Source: Schistosoma haematobium (taxonomy: Eukaryota > Platyhelminthes > Trematoda > Strigeidida > Schistosomatidae). Taken from it: a stretch of 64,000 nucleotides of DNA. Made by a program: the position numbers and the translations under genes. The notes beneath the pieces are model-generated. The model was not told where the DNA came from, did no database searches, and was given only the letters and a program-made list of their open reading frames with translations. Positions 20,930 through 32,746 of the stretch are shown here, in pieces; the stretch's first letter is position 1; each line of letters begins with the position of its first letter. The stretch spans positions 28,728,402 to 28,792,401 of the forward strand of contig NC_067199.1 in the NCBI RefSeq assembly GCF_000699445.3. Direction: 5' to 3'.

Positions 20930-23709
20930 CTACTCTCCCACCAGAATCAACGTGATGTTGGTTCGATACCAAATTGGATGGGATCGTCGCGCGCCGGAGG
21001 TTACCAAGGATAATAAGAATCCTCCGGGTATTGGTAAGCTGAAAGATAAATCAAAAAGAAAGCGGCAGCATCTGATTGGGAAATACATGTAATAATTTTA
21101 AAATATCTGCCTTCATGCTTAAAACGCTTGAAATGAAAATTTGGGTGAAGATTATTTGAACTATAAAAAATGAGATTTATAATAATAATAATAAAACGAT
21201 GCGTGTTAATAATTATTTTGTGTTTAGAAATATTAAAATAATGAATATTGTAGAAATGTTAATATTGGTATTAGTTTTGGTTTAAATTTGAAATCGGATA
21301 ACGATTATGCCGGTAAGTTGTCCATATGAGTTGAATTCCAATCGCATCTGTATTAGTAGGCTAACTGAAGGAACAAAAGTATACCGTGGAGAAGAATTCC
21401 AACTAGTGTTCCAGTTAGTTTGATACGGTTTATTTAGTTACGGGGAGATTTTCTCAACCTCATTTTTACTTGACCGTGATAGAATTTAGTAATACTACTA
21501 ATACACATGAACGGTTATCAGAATAAAATTTAAATACATGAGTGATAATTATATGGATTTTGGACAGATAGCTAGGAAAAATCGTTAAACATGAGTGTGT
21601 TCGTAAGAGACATGCTCTAGACTCAATGTTCTGATCTGCGATAGACTATTTATTTATATTTATACTCGCCGGCTGATTGGGCATACAAGTTAGTTGCAAG
21701 TATGCAGTTTATCATAAGGCGGAATACGATTCAATTGAGATATAGTGGTTACAAGTTATTAAAATCAGTTAGACCTGTGTCATATTACGAAGTGATGTGG
21801 TGCTGCAAAATGTATTTAGCTAAATAAGTTTTTACAAGATGATTAATAGTGAGTGATGCTCATGTGATTATCAGGGAGAACATAAGTTGTAACCAGGGGG
21901 AGTACACTCCCAACTCATGTCTATGATAATGGCTTGAACCTTAGTCAGTGTTGGGGTAAATTCGACATTGATGTTTTCAGTTTGCAGGAGATTTGCTCGA
22001 CTGCTTATACTGATTATTTGCATGCATGATTGTGTCGCTAAACCATCAATTAGACTGACAAGGTTTTGATATATTTACTGAATGAGCAACTGAGAGAGAA
22101 ACATACTGTAATCATCTGTGATGGATGAAGATACCAAGAAAACAACACCATGTAATGGTAATTATAAGTCAATTTGTTGACCGATTTCGTTAATAGTTTC
22201 ATTAATTTTATCAGTCATATTACGTGATTGTCAAGTTATGACAATGCTTTATGACGATATCCTGAAACTATTACGTTTAGCTAGTTATAGTGTTGATTGA
22301 GGATTAGTCAGTAGAAAAATAGGTATTGTTGATTTAGGTGATTCGAAATTATCAGAAATTTATAACGTTAAAGAATCCGAGACGCCTAATTTAATTATAA
22401 ATTTTAATTCAGAAATATTCGTTTAGTGTTAATTCTAGTAGGCTACGGAGTTTTGATTTTAAACGTTTGTTTAGCCAACAGCTACTTGGGGATTTAGTTA
22501 TTTCACTAGTGCAGTTGATAGTACCTAAATTTTTAATCTTATTATCTAAACTATGTTCGCATTTTAGGCTGCTAATATGATAAACCAATCCATAAACCCA
22601 AATACGATTAGCAACAACGACTATGATGGGTTTATTGATAAATGTTAAAGGCGATTCAGATGATTTCTAAATTTATAAGACATGGAGATATAGTGTAACG
22701 TATGTATGGGCCAGGTTAACATGCAGGTTGTTGACGTATATGACGATTTAAAAATAATGAACATGACCAGAAAATAATTTTAAAGTTTAGACTGCTTGTG
22801 AAACTTCAGGCAGGAATATGATGTGTTATAAACATTCCATAAGAAGTTACTGCATTTAGCCTAGGGACACTTACAAATATATAGCAAAAGGAACCGGAAA
22901 ACATATACATGTTAATTAAAAAAATCATTAAGTAAAATAGTTGAACTCGCCTGGATTATTTTTGAAAATTAGATTATTCAGTGGACGACATATATAACGC
23001 CATTCGTGAGGAGTAGTAATGATCCAAAAGCATCCAGAATAAAACATACAGTATGGCAATCACTTCCAGGGTGCTTGATGCTGTTGAGGTCTTTGGGACT
23101 CGCTCTGATCAGAACAATCGAAAGAATCCAGATAATTGTGTGTGTGCCATCTAAAATGAACTTATGATTGCAGAAAACTTATAGCTGGAACTCACCGTAT
23201 GTTTTTGGAGTAGTCATCCTCGTTGTTTAGCAATGGAACTCGAGAATATGAAATTAGGCAGGCAGTGGTCGGAAGAAAAGATATTACAGAATAGTGTATA
23301 GTTTAAAACAGGATGAGGTAATAAGATAAGGAACACTGAATATTAGATCCAGGTAACTGTTTAGTCCTTGCTGCATTGTTAGTCAATGTATATTTGCGTT
23401 ATTTACTGGTCATATTTGCTAGAGCTTGATGCTTAAACAAGCCTATGTCGCTGAAGCATGTAAATGCTATTACAGCTTGTTAACAAATCATCAAAGCTAA
23501 TTAGTTAATATAGACGACCAGTTTTTATTATCGATTGAGCTAGTTTGTCATGAGGACTAATCAATATAACATCACGATAATGCATGTGAGCATTAATCAG
23601 AGGACTATTGGAATACAGGGTTAACATAAATATAAAATCGATCGAGAAAGTTGAAGTGGAAATAAGGATTAATAATAATAGGTTGCGTTTCTTTAGTTGG
23701 GCTCACCAA
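20930..23709 (-). other. Internal region of the non-coding LTR element
   Basis: No gag- or pol-like sequence is visible in any frame. A strong hairpin is possible near its left end: CCGGAGG (20994-21000) with CCTCCGG (21021-21027). A G-rich word (aaccagggggag) occurs near 21893. The hairpin could be an RNA packaging or dimerisation signal, but that is a guess. Confidence 0.6.
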
Positions 23710-24102
23710 TGTAGGATTATGATCTACTACGATATTAGTACTGCTCTAATAATAGACCTAATCCTACATTTGTAGATTCGTCATGATATAACTGCCTAAT
23801 CTATAAGATCTTACGTGGAAGTCACACCGTCGACTACGCCAACTCACTGTATCGTATCAATTACCAATACATGATGAAGGACAAGGTTAAGTTAGAGAAG
23901 GAACAATATATTTAATATGAATAGAGACCACGCCTGCATGGCCGAGCCATGCCACTCGATCAACTCCAGTCCATTCAATTCATTGTTCGCGCCTTCTCCA
24001 TTGTTAGGTATTTCTCCGCGTTAAATATTGAATATCTATTTTCTGAGTAGTCTCGTGTTCACAGCTTTGTGGATTGTGTGGCTATTGTCCAATGCCACTA
24101 CA
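23710..24102 (-). repeat. LTR of the non-coding element (right, 5' LTR)
   Basis: 393 bp, same length and termini as the left LTR, directly followed by the GATG duplication. Confidence 0.88.
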
Positions 24103-25461
24103 GATGTGTTAATCAGTCAATAATTAGATACTCTCCAAACATGTTTCTAGATAATAGTGATATTACAATGACGAGATAAGCTTGTTCATTCAAATGATTT
24201 TGATTTTTGACAAATTCTTAGAAACAGACTAACTTGTTTAATGACATTCATTTATGTAATTAATTCATAAAACTATTAATTAGTTAAGGATAAGCAGAAA
24301 TAATAAGAAATATTTGTCTTCAATGAACATTGAGAAGTGATGCCTGATAGGCGGAAACTATTAACTAAGAAACTAAATTGTCAAGATAATTATAACTGTT
24401 ATTCTGAATTAGGTTAGTTATAATATGCGAGTTGACATTCAACTTTATCTGACTGTTGTAGTCAAATAATGGCAAGCCAGATAGATGTGTTATCAGGGAA
24501 AATATAAATAAAATCCAAATGTCTAATTCAATATTTATGAGGAAGTATGTTGTTATTCCACTGAATGTACTAATAAATGAGAATTTGATTACATGTGTTT
24601 TTCCATTGCAATAATAATTATAGGAATCATTATTATCACGTAGTGCAGACGGACACACTTTAGTCTACACTATACTTTCCTATCAATTTCGGAAGCCTTT
24701 ATGCAAACCCAAAACTCCGATGAGCTGTTGATCAGTTCATCAGTGGAGAAACGTGGATCTATTCCAAATATGTTGTTAACACATACACTCATTAAATTCA
24801 GATGTCAGAAATATTCGAGTGATAAACACCTAGGCATAGATGGGCACGCTTGCTAGCATGAATTACATGCAATCATAGAATGAGCAGACATGTCGAGTCA
24901 TCTCAAAATTACACTTAGGTGTAGAAGTTTCCGTTAGCAATTTCAAGTTACATGCACATATAAAACGCATACGCCGCACCACATACAATCCACTACAAAA
25001 TATATCGATTAAGATCAATGAATTCGTGATAAATATTAGACCTACATCCTAAGTATTTTAACATCTTAAAAGTTATGTGCATACTAAATGCTCTTTAATG
25101 AAACTCGTTATCTGAATAATAACTTCAAAATATGCATTGAGATACCACTGTTTAGCATATTGTTATATTATTGTTATTATGTAATACAGTAATTGATTTC
25201 GGGTTCATACTATCGAGCTGTATATTGTAAGTACACGGTGCAACGAAAATGTCAAACAATGAATTGAAGATCGAGTGGATTATGTTTTTATTCAGTATGA
25301 AAATATAATAACAGACAGATTCGCTCCAGACTTTTTCATTCAAAAAGAAATGGCAAAGCTGAGGAAACTGGATTTCCAATTAAGTAGTTATCTTTTTTGT
25401 GAAGGTGAAAGGGATTGAAATAGTCATAAGATATGTTTCGAAGTGAACGACTTGATACTAA

Positions 25462-25509
<48 letters not shown>

Positions 25510-26240
25510 GGCTTTATTCAATATTATAATTTTGGTACAATATACAATTCTCAGCGCAAAGTATTTCAACAAGTTTCCGTTTCTTTCTTCTTGGTCGGTC
25601 CTGGCGATAAATATTGAGGAATCGCCAGTTAGATGTTAGCACTTCAGTTAATGAACAACTGAATAATGTACATTCTTTTCGTTGTACATTGCCAGCAACC
25701 ATATTGTCTCTTATTGAGTTTTCTGTAACTTTGACAAAGTAAGGTTGTACACTTTTCAGAAACGCAGCAGAATAGGTTATGCGATTAATAAACATAATGA
25801 TCTATTAAAACAAACAACAATAGATAACTTGTTGAAATATCTAGATGGCAGGAACAGGTAGCCCAGATGCTCAAGCAGGCCGCCTCATGACTTGATGCAC
25901 AATACACTGATATCACGGAATGCAGGATTGTCAAACAATCCTTTTGATGGCCTCTGCATACATTAATATTTATCATAGTGAATTATTGATTGAAAAGCAA
26001 AAAAGCACATGTGCTCAATGGTTGCTTTGGAATAGTAAAATTCCATGTTGTACTTTCAAAATATCATTCCTGACTACTTCAATTAGTTCAGTGAAGCGTT
26101 TTAGAAACCGATTCGAAAAGGATTAATGTTTTCGAGGTATTTTCTCTACAAACACCGCTTAACATTTCATAAATATTCAGTTCTTAAATTTTACAGTAAA
26201 TCATAATGGTACGGATTATTTTACGGTTGGGACAACTATG
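24103..26240 (+). repeat. Inverted duplication, copy A, right block
   Basis: Reverse-complement homology to 47,885-49,613 continues through this block, interrupted by the LINE tail at 25461-25884. Similarity fades near 26240 ('acggttgggacaact' versus the mate near 47885). No function is evident; it may be a segmental duplication or an old repeat family. Confidence 0.78.
25461..25884 (-). mobile_element. LINE 3' tail with (TAA)n, copy 1
   Basis: A 375-bp unit (25510-25884) is followed on the minus strand by an (AAT/TAA)n run (25461-25509). The same unit occurs at 56235-56609 with, as far as I can read, no differences, and it is absent from duplication copy B. The strand-specific tail suggests a 5'-truncated non-LTR retrotransposon. 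The 93-codon open stretch inside is probably not a protein. Confidence 0.65.
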
Positions 26241-26690
26241 GTTAGAATATTTATATATATTTTTGATGCCTACTGAATAATTAGTCAGTAGCCATACGAC
26301 GAACAAGAAAGTCAACAGTGAATTTGTTGTCGAATTTATCATTTGTGATAACGCAAAAGGCCTTGTATTTAGTACTCCAGTCATTGAATAGCACATATTC
26401 TACACTTTTATGTACAAATAAGGACTAGTTTTAAAATATTGTGAGATATTTTTGTACTACATGTAAGTGCTTAAATCGAGATTTTCTTATTACCTGGCCG
26501 CATGAAATCAACTGTAAACTTGTGAAGGAAACCTGTATGTTGTTAAACTATTCAGAGATCTGCTTGGACTATTAACTTACAAAACAAATGTAACTGCTTA
26601 TTGATATCTCAAAATAAATATTTTTTACAGAACAAACATTACACTTTTACTCTCATTGTAACATTAAAACAAATGAAATCTAGCAGACCT
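26241..26690. other. Unassigned AT-rich DNA
   Basis: Nothing recognisable. Confidence 0.4.
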
Positions 26691-26826
26691 ATCACTTTTC
26701 AACAGTCAAATTCACCAGTTGATCTAAGCAAGACTACCATTGAGAACCTGGAAGCACTGGATGGACATTTCAATGAATTTTGTATGAAGCTGTACAATTG
26801 TATGTATGAAGGTACAGATGGATGTT
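26691..26826 (-). mobile_element. Decayed copy of the hammerhead/B-box foldback element
   Basis: Words such as 'ccagttgatctaagcaagac', 'accattgagaacctgg' and 'agcactggatgga' align with the element at 29487-29600 read in the same orientation. The ribozyme core has decayed beyond recognition. Confidence 0.45.
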
Positions 26827-26999
26827 GAGGAGAAGGAAAATAAAAAATCTTACACCCTTAAAATTAGATAGGGACATTTTGCGATACAATTTTTCGAAAA
26901 GATAGATAATAAAACAATAACAGCTTAAGGCCATAGTACAAAAAGCCAGACCATACTACTCATACAAATAAAATTGTGGTTTACATAAAGCACGTGTTG

Positions 27000-27560
27000 T
27001 TTCAAAAGGCGGTGGTCGAAGATTCAGGTAAACCTTATAGACAGTTACCAATTCATTCACATGATTACAGCTTGCTAGATATTCAAGAATGGGACCTCTA
27101 ACCGTTTTTCACTGTGCCCTTAAGAATCAAACAGCATAATGCCCCTATAAAAGTGTTGAAAGCGAACACTGACTCTGATTCATGCATCTCGCTCCACAGA
27201 TGTAAATGAACTGACAGATAAACGCCGGCTTTCCGAGAACTGCGACGGAGCCTCCAGAGGCCTTAGAGGAGCCGAAGAGTCCTAGCCAATCAAAGCATGA
27301 TGGAGCTTTCTAGAATGTCAACGTGGCATGCTACTATTGGTCAGTAGCATAATATGTCTTCTAGCGGATTGGCCAAAGTGTGATTTCGATTTAACAAATG
27401 TTAACATCTATAAATACCTGTGTTTTTCTGTACAAAAAATGAACCTTTAAGTAAAGTGTTTTTCGCTTATTTTGCGCCTTTTCTCTCGAGTTCAGGTCGC
27501 TTCGTAGTTCTAGCTTGCGGGTTACCAGGATAGCATAGGAACCGAATAAAGCGTTCAAAT
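27000..27560 (+). mobile_element. Candidate LTR-like or promoter-like segment
   Basis: The stretch is richer in GC than its surroundings and has inverted and direct CCAAT words (about 27278, 27340 and 27370), a TATA-like 'ctataaatacc' near 27408 and 'aagtaaagtg' downstream, the order expected of an LTR promoter. It reads like a retroelement LTR, but no termini or target duplications could be fixed and it has no second copy here. Confidence 0.35.
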
Positions 27561-28792
27561 TAAGAAGACTTATCACATATGGCCTTATCTTTTAATGATA
27601 TGAAAGATAGATTTTTGTTTTGATAGTTGTCCTTAGTTTTGATGCAAAGAATGTACCCGTAGTTGCTTCGGACATAACGCTGTTAAGTACACCGAAAGTT
27701 TTACCAGTCTAAAATTTCAGACTCATTTAATGTACATCTAGAAAACGAAATTTCTGGGGTCATTATTTAAGTTTCTTTCTTGTTTTGCATCGAAAAACCC
27801 TTTTAGACAATAGGTTCTAGATAAACTTTTTCTGTTGAAATCAATTTCTCACTCAACGTATCACGGACGTTACGTTAAGTGTCAGTTAGCATGATGAGTC
27901 AATAGGATTTTGAAGTCTGTTTATTGCCACCCATCTCCAGTAGTTAGTTTCCCACTGCACTTTCGTCTTATGGGGTCAACCTTTTAGGAATTCATCTCTC
28001 CTCATTGTTAGCAATACGTAGAGATGTGGAATCAATAGGCAGGAAAAGTGAAAAATCAAGAATGTTGACACCTGCCTATGCAGTAGAGAAAAACTTCCAT
28101 TTTGTTTATCACAGTTTCTATGGAAGTAACGTGTTTTTTATTTGTCTACTTTGTGAATAATGAACCTATTCTAAGATCTATTTCAGGAACATTATAGTTG
28201 ATTGTGGGAATCAAATGTCTACATATTACTGCCCAATTCCATCTTAATTTTTTTAGTACCATTAAAAGAGGTGGTAACGAGAGGTACATTTCAAAAGCAC
28301 TATTCACTTCCTTCATCCTAATAACCAGAATCGATTTAAAATACATGTCGATTAGAAAACGCATACAAATGCCCTGGTTCCTTTAATTCTCGGTCATTTA
28401 TGGCTAACATGGTCAACCATCTAGTAGATTAACTGATTTTCATTTATTCTGCTTGTCATCAAATTACTTGAAAATGAGAGAATTCATTTGAATGAAGTTC
28501 TTCATTAAACATTTGGAAGAATGAAATTAGTATCCATAATCTATGAAGATGAAATACACATCCACCAAAGTTTCCTTTGCAACATATTTCTGTAACAAAG
28601 CGCACAAATATTGGTTGATGTTGAATGTGTGAACAAAAACCAAATGTGATGAACCCATTATGACATTGTGAAAGCTCATGACAAAATATACTTAGCGTAT
28701 TGTTTCAAAATCCCCATCATATTAAAAGACTAATAATATAAAGGAAAAATATTCATTTCAATAAATTGCAATAATTAATGAGAAAACTGACC
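27561..28792. other. Unassigned DNA
   Basis: Two overlapping open stretches at 28146-28386 on opposite strands lack matching splice context. No feature is called. Confidence 0.4.
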
Positions 28793-28960
28793 AGGTTTAG
28801 GGAAATGTACATCGTTTACAGTCATAGCATGTGAATTTAGGATTGTCACATAAAATATAATATTTTGACGACTCGTATGCAATGTGAACTTAAATCAGGT
28901 TTACGTTAAGTGAAACTATACGCTTCATGATCAGAATAATTGAGTCCGATTGGGTGAGAG
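28793..28960 (+). repeat. Dispersed repeat, copy 1
   Basis: Shares a block with 30848-30985, including 'gtagcatgtgaatttagga'-like sequence (tagcatgtgaatttaggattg) and 'aatcaggtttacgttaag'. The family is unknown. Confidence 0.6.
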
Positions 28961-29486
28961 AAATAATGGTGCAATTACTAATTCAATCAAATATTTACTA
29001 GAAGACTACATTGTGTGAAACGTTTACATGTATTTAGTAGGGAATAGTAAATTGGGATGAATTCGAAGTAAATGTATAGTGTATTCGGGAGACTAATAAT
29101 GAAGTTAAACCAATAATAATAATGATAATAATGAAACAAAGATAAGAGACAAAAAGAATTCAGTGAAGGAAATTTTTTTTCGACGAAATCATTTATTTAG
29201 GCTGTACTTTCATATATATAGTTATATGGAAAATATATGTCTATAGGAGGATAGTGAAGATTGCATCACCAAAATGGATTCGAAACTAAATAACAAATGA
29301 GGTTACGTACTAATCAAGGGGTAAGGAAGAAAATGATATATGGGTCAGATATAAAGAAAAACGACAAAGATAAAGGTCATAATAATAAACTGAACAATAA
29401 TCAAGAAAACTCGTATAAGTTAGTAATAATAACTGATTAGAATTTAAAATTGCAAAACCATAATTTAAAAAACTCAATAATGATGA

Positions 29487-29620
29487 GTCAATCGAAGCTG
29501 GACCACCATGGAAAACCTGGGAGCACTGGACGGCCGTTTCGTCCTGTTGTTGGACTCCTCAGCAGTGCGCATCTACGACCTCGCCTCCTGCGAGATTCGA
29601 CCTTCGAAGGTCACTCGAGG
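29487..29620 (-). mobile_element. Short Pol III-type element with hammerhead ribozyme (SM-alpha-like)
   Basis: On the minus strand the order is a B-box-like GGTCGAATCTCGC (about 29600-29588), the ribozyme (29567-29524) and a tail that ends near 'gattgactcatc', the arm shared with the foldback copy at 58239-58431. Elements that join tRNA-like promoter pieces to a hammerhead are known in schistosomes as the SM-alpha family. Confidence 0.75.
29524..29567 (-). ncRNA. Hammerhead ribozyme, all core residues intact
   Basis: The minus-strand 44 nt fold as follows: stem I CACTG/CAGTG; core CTGAGGA (CUGANGA); stem II GTCC/GGAC with a seven-base loop AACAACA; GAAA; stem III (A)CGG/CCG(U) with no loop; cleavage site GUC followed by the 3' arm of stem I. 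Every conserved position is present. The very short stem III is typical of schistosome and retrozyme hammerheads, which may act as dimers. Activity is predicted from sequence only. Confidence 0.88.
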
Positions 29621-29699
29621 ATCAACGATCTCTTCCTGTACCGCCAATCCTCTCGTCCTACAATCACACGTTTGCCGATCAGTCGCACGAATTAAACCG

Positions 29700-30290
29700 C
29701 TACTCATCGAAAGTGTAAACTTTTTCTAGCGGGGACTCCTGTAGTGACCTACTTTCATCAAGAGAACGCGATAGCTTTGATGGAAACAATCATTATTATA
29801 ACCAATTTTACCTGTGATTGTTTTACTGTGCTCGTTTGTCTAACTGTGCTAAAGACAGCCAAATTACTGCTCCATTATCCTTCGACTGATTGTGACCTTG
29901 CACGGGTTCGGTTACGCTTGGTAACCACGCTTGTATTCCTTTGGCACGATCTCGGTATCCTTTCGATACTACGAGATCGCCAACACATACATCTCGATTA
30001 CAGCCATCAACTGCCCTCTGATATTTGGCTTACGGGGGATTTTATCGGTAGTGGTGTTCACAGTCAGTTGCGACTCGACTCCACGCTACAGCTTATTGTG
30101 ATGGGAAACGCAAAGGTGACTATCAGGACTCAGAAGCTAAGTGGATAACACGATGGCGTTTGAAGCGGATTGTACTGGGTTCGGTTCCTAGAGTGAACAT
30201 CAAATCTAAGATGCAGGTACATCCGGCCGACGAGTCCCAGATAGGACGAGACGGGCGTCCTGGATTGCACTCCTAGCCACTATCCATCAT
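29700..30290. repeat. Composite of short repeats, including a hammerhead-type unit
   Basis: The 30120-30290 part matches the foldback family: 'agaagctaagtggataac' (A-box-like TAGCTAAGTGG relic), GGTTCGGTTCC (B-box, one mismatch, about 30180), then a hammerhead-like segment with 'CCGACGAG', a stem II pair and 'CGAGAC', so U4 and the GAAA box are altered. The 29700-30120 part is of higher GC content and probably repetitive. Its 134-codon open stretch matches no family I know. Confidence 0.5.
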
Positions 30291-30847
30291 TACTCAGTGA
30301 ATAAGTGCCAATTATTAATGCGAAAACTGGCCAGGTGTTAGTTCTATCGAAGCGTCCAATTCATCCAATGGAGATTCAACGATTTGTCTAAAATGGCGGT
30401 TCTTTGTTGAATAATATACAAAACTTAGTTACAAATCTCAACTTGTGAGGTGTCTACTGCGTTTACCATGTCCTTTTGTATGAAATAAGAAATGGCTTCG
30501 ATAGTGCAAAAGACAGCTGTTAGCTGCGTCTAAACTTCGTAACAGTTTATCAACAAGCAAAAACGAACCAAGTGCAAACAATGTGGAAACCGTTGCGTTT
30601 AAACAAGGTTTAAACAAATGTACAAAATTGTGGATAACTTTTACAATGATTGATGATAAAAACAATAAATGTTATAAGTATATGTAAATATCTCAGAATC
30701 TTACAGGACAAACTTGCGATACAACATATGTGTGAGAACTACTAGGAATACTACTATTTACTGAATATAAAAAAGTAGTATAAAACAATACGCAAAAGAG
30801 TCGGAGAGAAGTGAATATGGACGGAGAATAGAAAACACACTAAACAC

Positions 30848-30985
30848 CAGATTTACGGCAATGTTCATCGTTCAAAGTCGTAGCATGTGAATTTAGGATT
30901 GTTGTACAAAATTTGGTGTTTTGATGACTAGTTTGCAATGTTAACTTGAATCAGGTTTACGTTAAGTTGAATTATGAACTTCATG
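30848..30985 (+). repeat. Dispersed repeat, copy 2
   Basis: Diverged direct copy of 28793-28960. Confidence 0.6.
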
Positions 30986-31205
30986 GTCAGGGGTAACAGG
31001 CGTAAATAAGTAACACATATGAAAATATGCATTTTAAAATATACTATCCAATATGTGTTTCTGATCACAACGTATTATCCAATCTTCATAATTCATATGG
31101 GAGTTCGTTTATTAACAATCAATAATAAAAAAAAGTTCTGAAATGTTATGACTAACAGAATACTTAAAAGTCATGTAAGTTTTCAAATGAATTGAAAGTT
31201 TTTAC

Positions 31206-31308
31206 TACATAAGTAATCCTATCTATTTTGGCATTTCACTGTCATATAACTGTCAGACCTGAAGTGAAAGTTAACACAATGGATTGGGTTAACACATATC
31301 CTCATTCG
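31206..31308 (+). repeat. Direct repeat of about 100 bp, first copy
   Basis: Matches 31667-31765 with a few differences; both contain 'gtcagacctgaagtgaaagt'. Confidence 0.75.
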
Positions 31309-31666
31309 TCATGAGGCGTCATAATTCTTCCTTCAAATCCCAGGGAAGAGATTAATTTGTTGAATCTGGTTGGCGTATTTTAGCATGACATTTTTCTACG
31401 GGATAGGGTTGCCGACCTCATCCCCAACCCTCCTCCTTTACTCAGGCTTGGGAGCGGCGGTATCTCTAGGAGAGCTACATGCAGAGTTTAGTGGAATGTA
31501 GTATTATGCATTTCATTGTTTTATGAAGTTAGCTTCAAATCTGTTTGCTATTAGAATTTGATTAGATAATTTATTATAAGAACGAATTAGGGACTTCTCA
31601 TGAAAATAATAAAACTGTTAACCTACAGTAGATCTATGGGTTTCGGAAGTTGGTGTGGTTATGACG

Positions 31667-31765
31667 TAAGTAATCCTATCTATTTAGACATTTCACTATC
31701 ATTTAACTGTCAGACCTGAAGTGAAAGTTAACACAATGGATTATGCTAATACATGTCTTCATTAA
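31667..31765 (+). repeat. Direct repeat of about 100 bp, second copy
   Basis: Second copy, about 460 bp downstream of the first. The sequence between the copies is unassigned. Confidence 0.75.
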
Positions 31766-32188
31766 TAAAACAAACATCCCCAAACTTTCCATTTTCGTGT
31801 GTGTTCAGGTGATTTATCTACGAGTATAAGTTCTAACTGAACAGCGTTTGACAATGAAGTTTTTTTGTTTGTAAAATATAGTCGTATTCCAAAATATGTG
31901 AGTGTGGAGAGTCAATGTTACTTAGTGTGAAATTATAAATCGGATTTTGATTAGCTTTTAGGTTATTGTGATTGGAAACGTTAGGATTAATCAGTACTAC
32001 TCAGGTGTTGGATTCTATAAAATACAATTTTGTAGTTTATGAAATTTCCGTTCTACTGCCTAGATAAGTAGTCCTGACTATGTGCATATAAAATGATAAA
32101 TAGAAAGAAACAAAATATCTAGACTGATATTAAGATGTACAGCCCAAAATCCCCAGATAATGTGGACTTTTGAACTGTTAAATCAGAA

Positions 32189-32741
32189 TGTTATGACCTT
32201 GAATCGCTTTTACCCCGTGATACTTGTTATGACTTCACACTGATCTGTCTAGTCTAAATTATGACCTTGACGCGTTAGGCTGAGCGGCTTAACCTTGAGT
32301 CTAATACGTGTGTGTTTGAGATGTGGTAGAGAGAACTATTCTAAATTCTGATTGGCTGGCAAGCACGCAAGTGAAAGAAGACAAGACAGTTGGAACACTG
32401 AACTCTGGATTCTCTAAATTCGGATTAGTACAAAAATGTACATGAATAAATAAGTGAATATCTTGACCACGACGTACAATAATTTGGAAAAATACAGTTA
32501 TGCCCGAAACAGGGAATTAGGGTAGAAAATACAGTGCAAAATATTATGTTTAAATTACAATATTTTCGGAACAAAAAAAGGTATGCTAGTGAATGATACA
32601 TAGAACGAAAGCTCGTGTTATGTAGAATAAGATAGGGACAAAAATAAATATGTGTTTTACAAGGTTTGAATGAAATGCAATAACGTCCCAAGAAAATAGC
32701 GTTCGTAATTGTCTGGGCTTCTTAATTCCCCGTTTACAACA
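32189..32741 (+). mobile_element. Solo LTR, copy 3 (TGTTATGACC family)
   Basis: The 553-bp unit begins TGTTATGACCTTGAATCGC and ends GTTTACAACA. It is flanked by CAGAA on both sides (32184-32188 and 32742-32746). Its start matches the minus-strand start of copy 1. Its interior is more diverged, so it is an older or subfamily copy. Confidence 0.78.
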
Positions 32742-32746
32742 CAGAA

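Larger units (their letters stand above)
20537..24102 (-). mobile_element. Non-coding (non-autonomous) LTR retrotransposon, 3.57 kb
   Basis: Two 393-bp direct repeats (20537-20929 and 23710-24102) with about three differences flank 2.78 kb without any long reading frame. GATG is duplicated at 20533-20536 and 24103-24106. Orientation is minus: next to the right LTR is a TGG-starting primer-site candidate (minus-strand TGGTGAGCCCAACTAAAG, 23708-23691), and next to the left LTR is a purine-rich minus-strand tract (GGTGGGAGAGTAG, about 20943-20930). The paralogous site at 49610-49613 lacks the element and has a single CATC. It probably depends on enzymes from another element. Confidence 0.85.

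Noticed and set aside
20901..21092. 63-codon basic ORF as a gag remnant
   Set aside because: It starts within the LTR, runs opposite to the inferred element strand and shows no zinc knuckle or capsid pattern.
25336..25639. Asn-run and Leu-run ORFs on both strands
   Set aside because: Translations of the (ATT)n microsatellite at the end of the LINE tail.
29744..30148. 134-codon ORF as a gene
   Set aside because: No domain, runs into a known repeat unit at its end and lies among short repeats.
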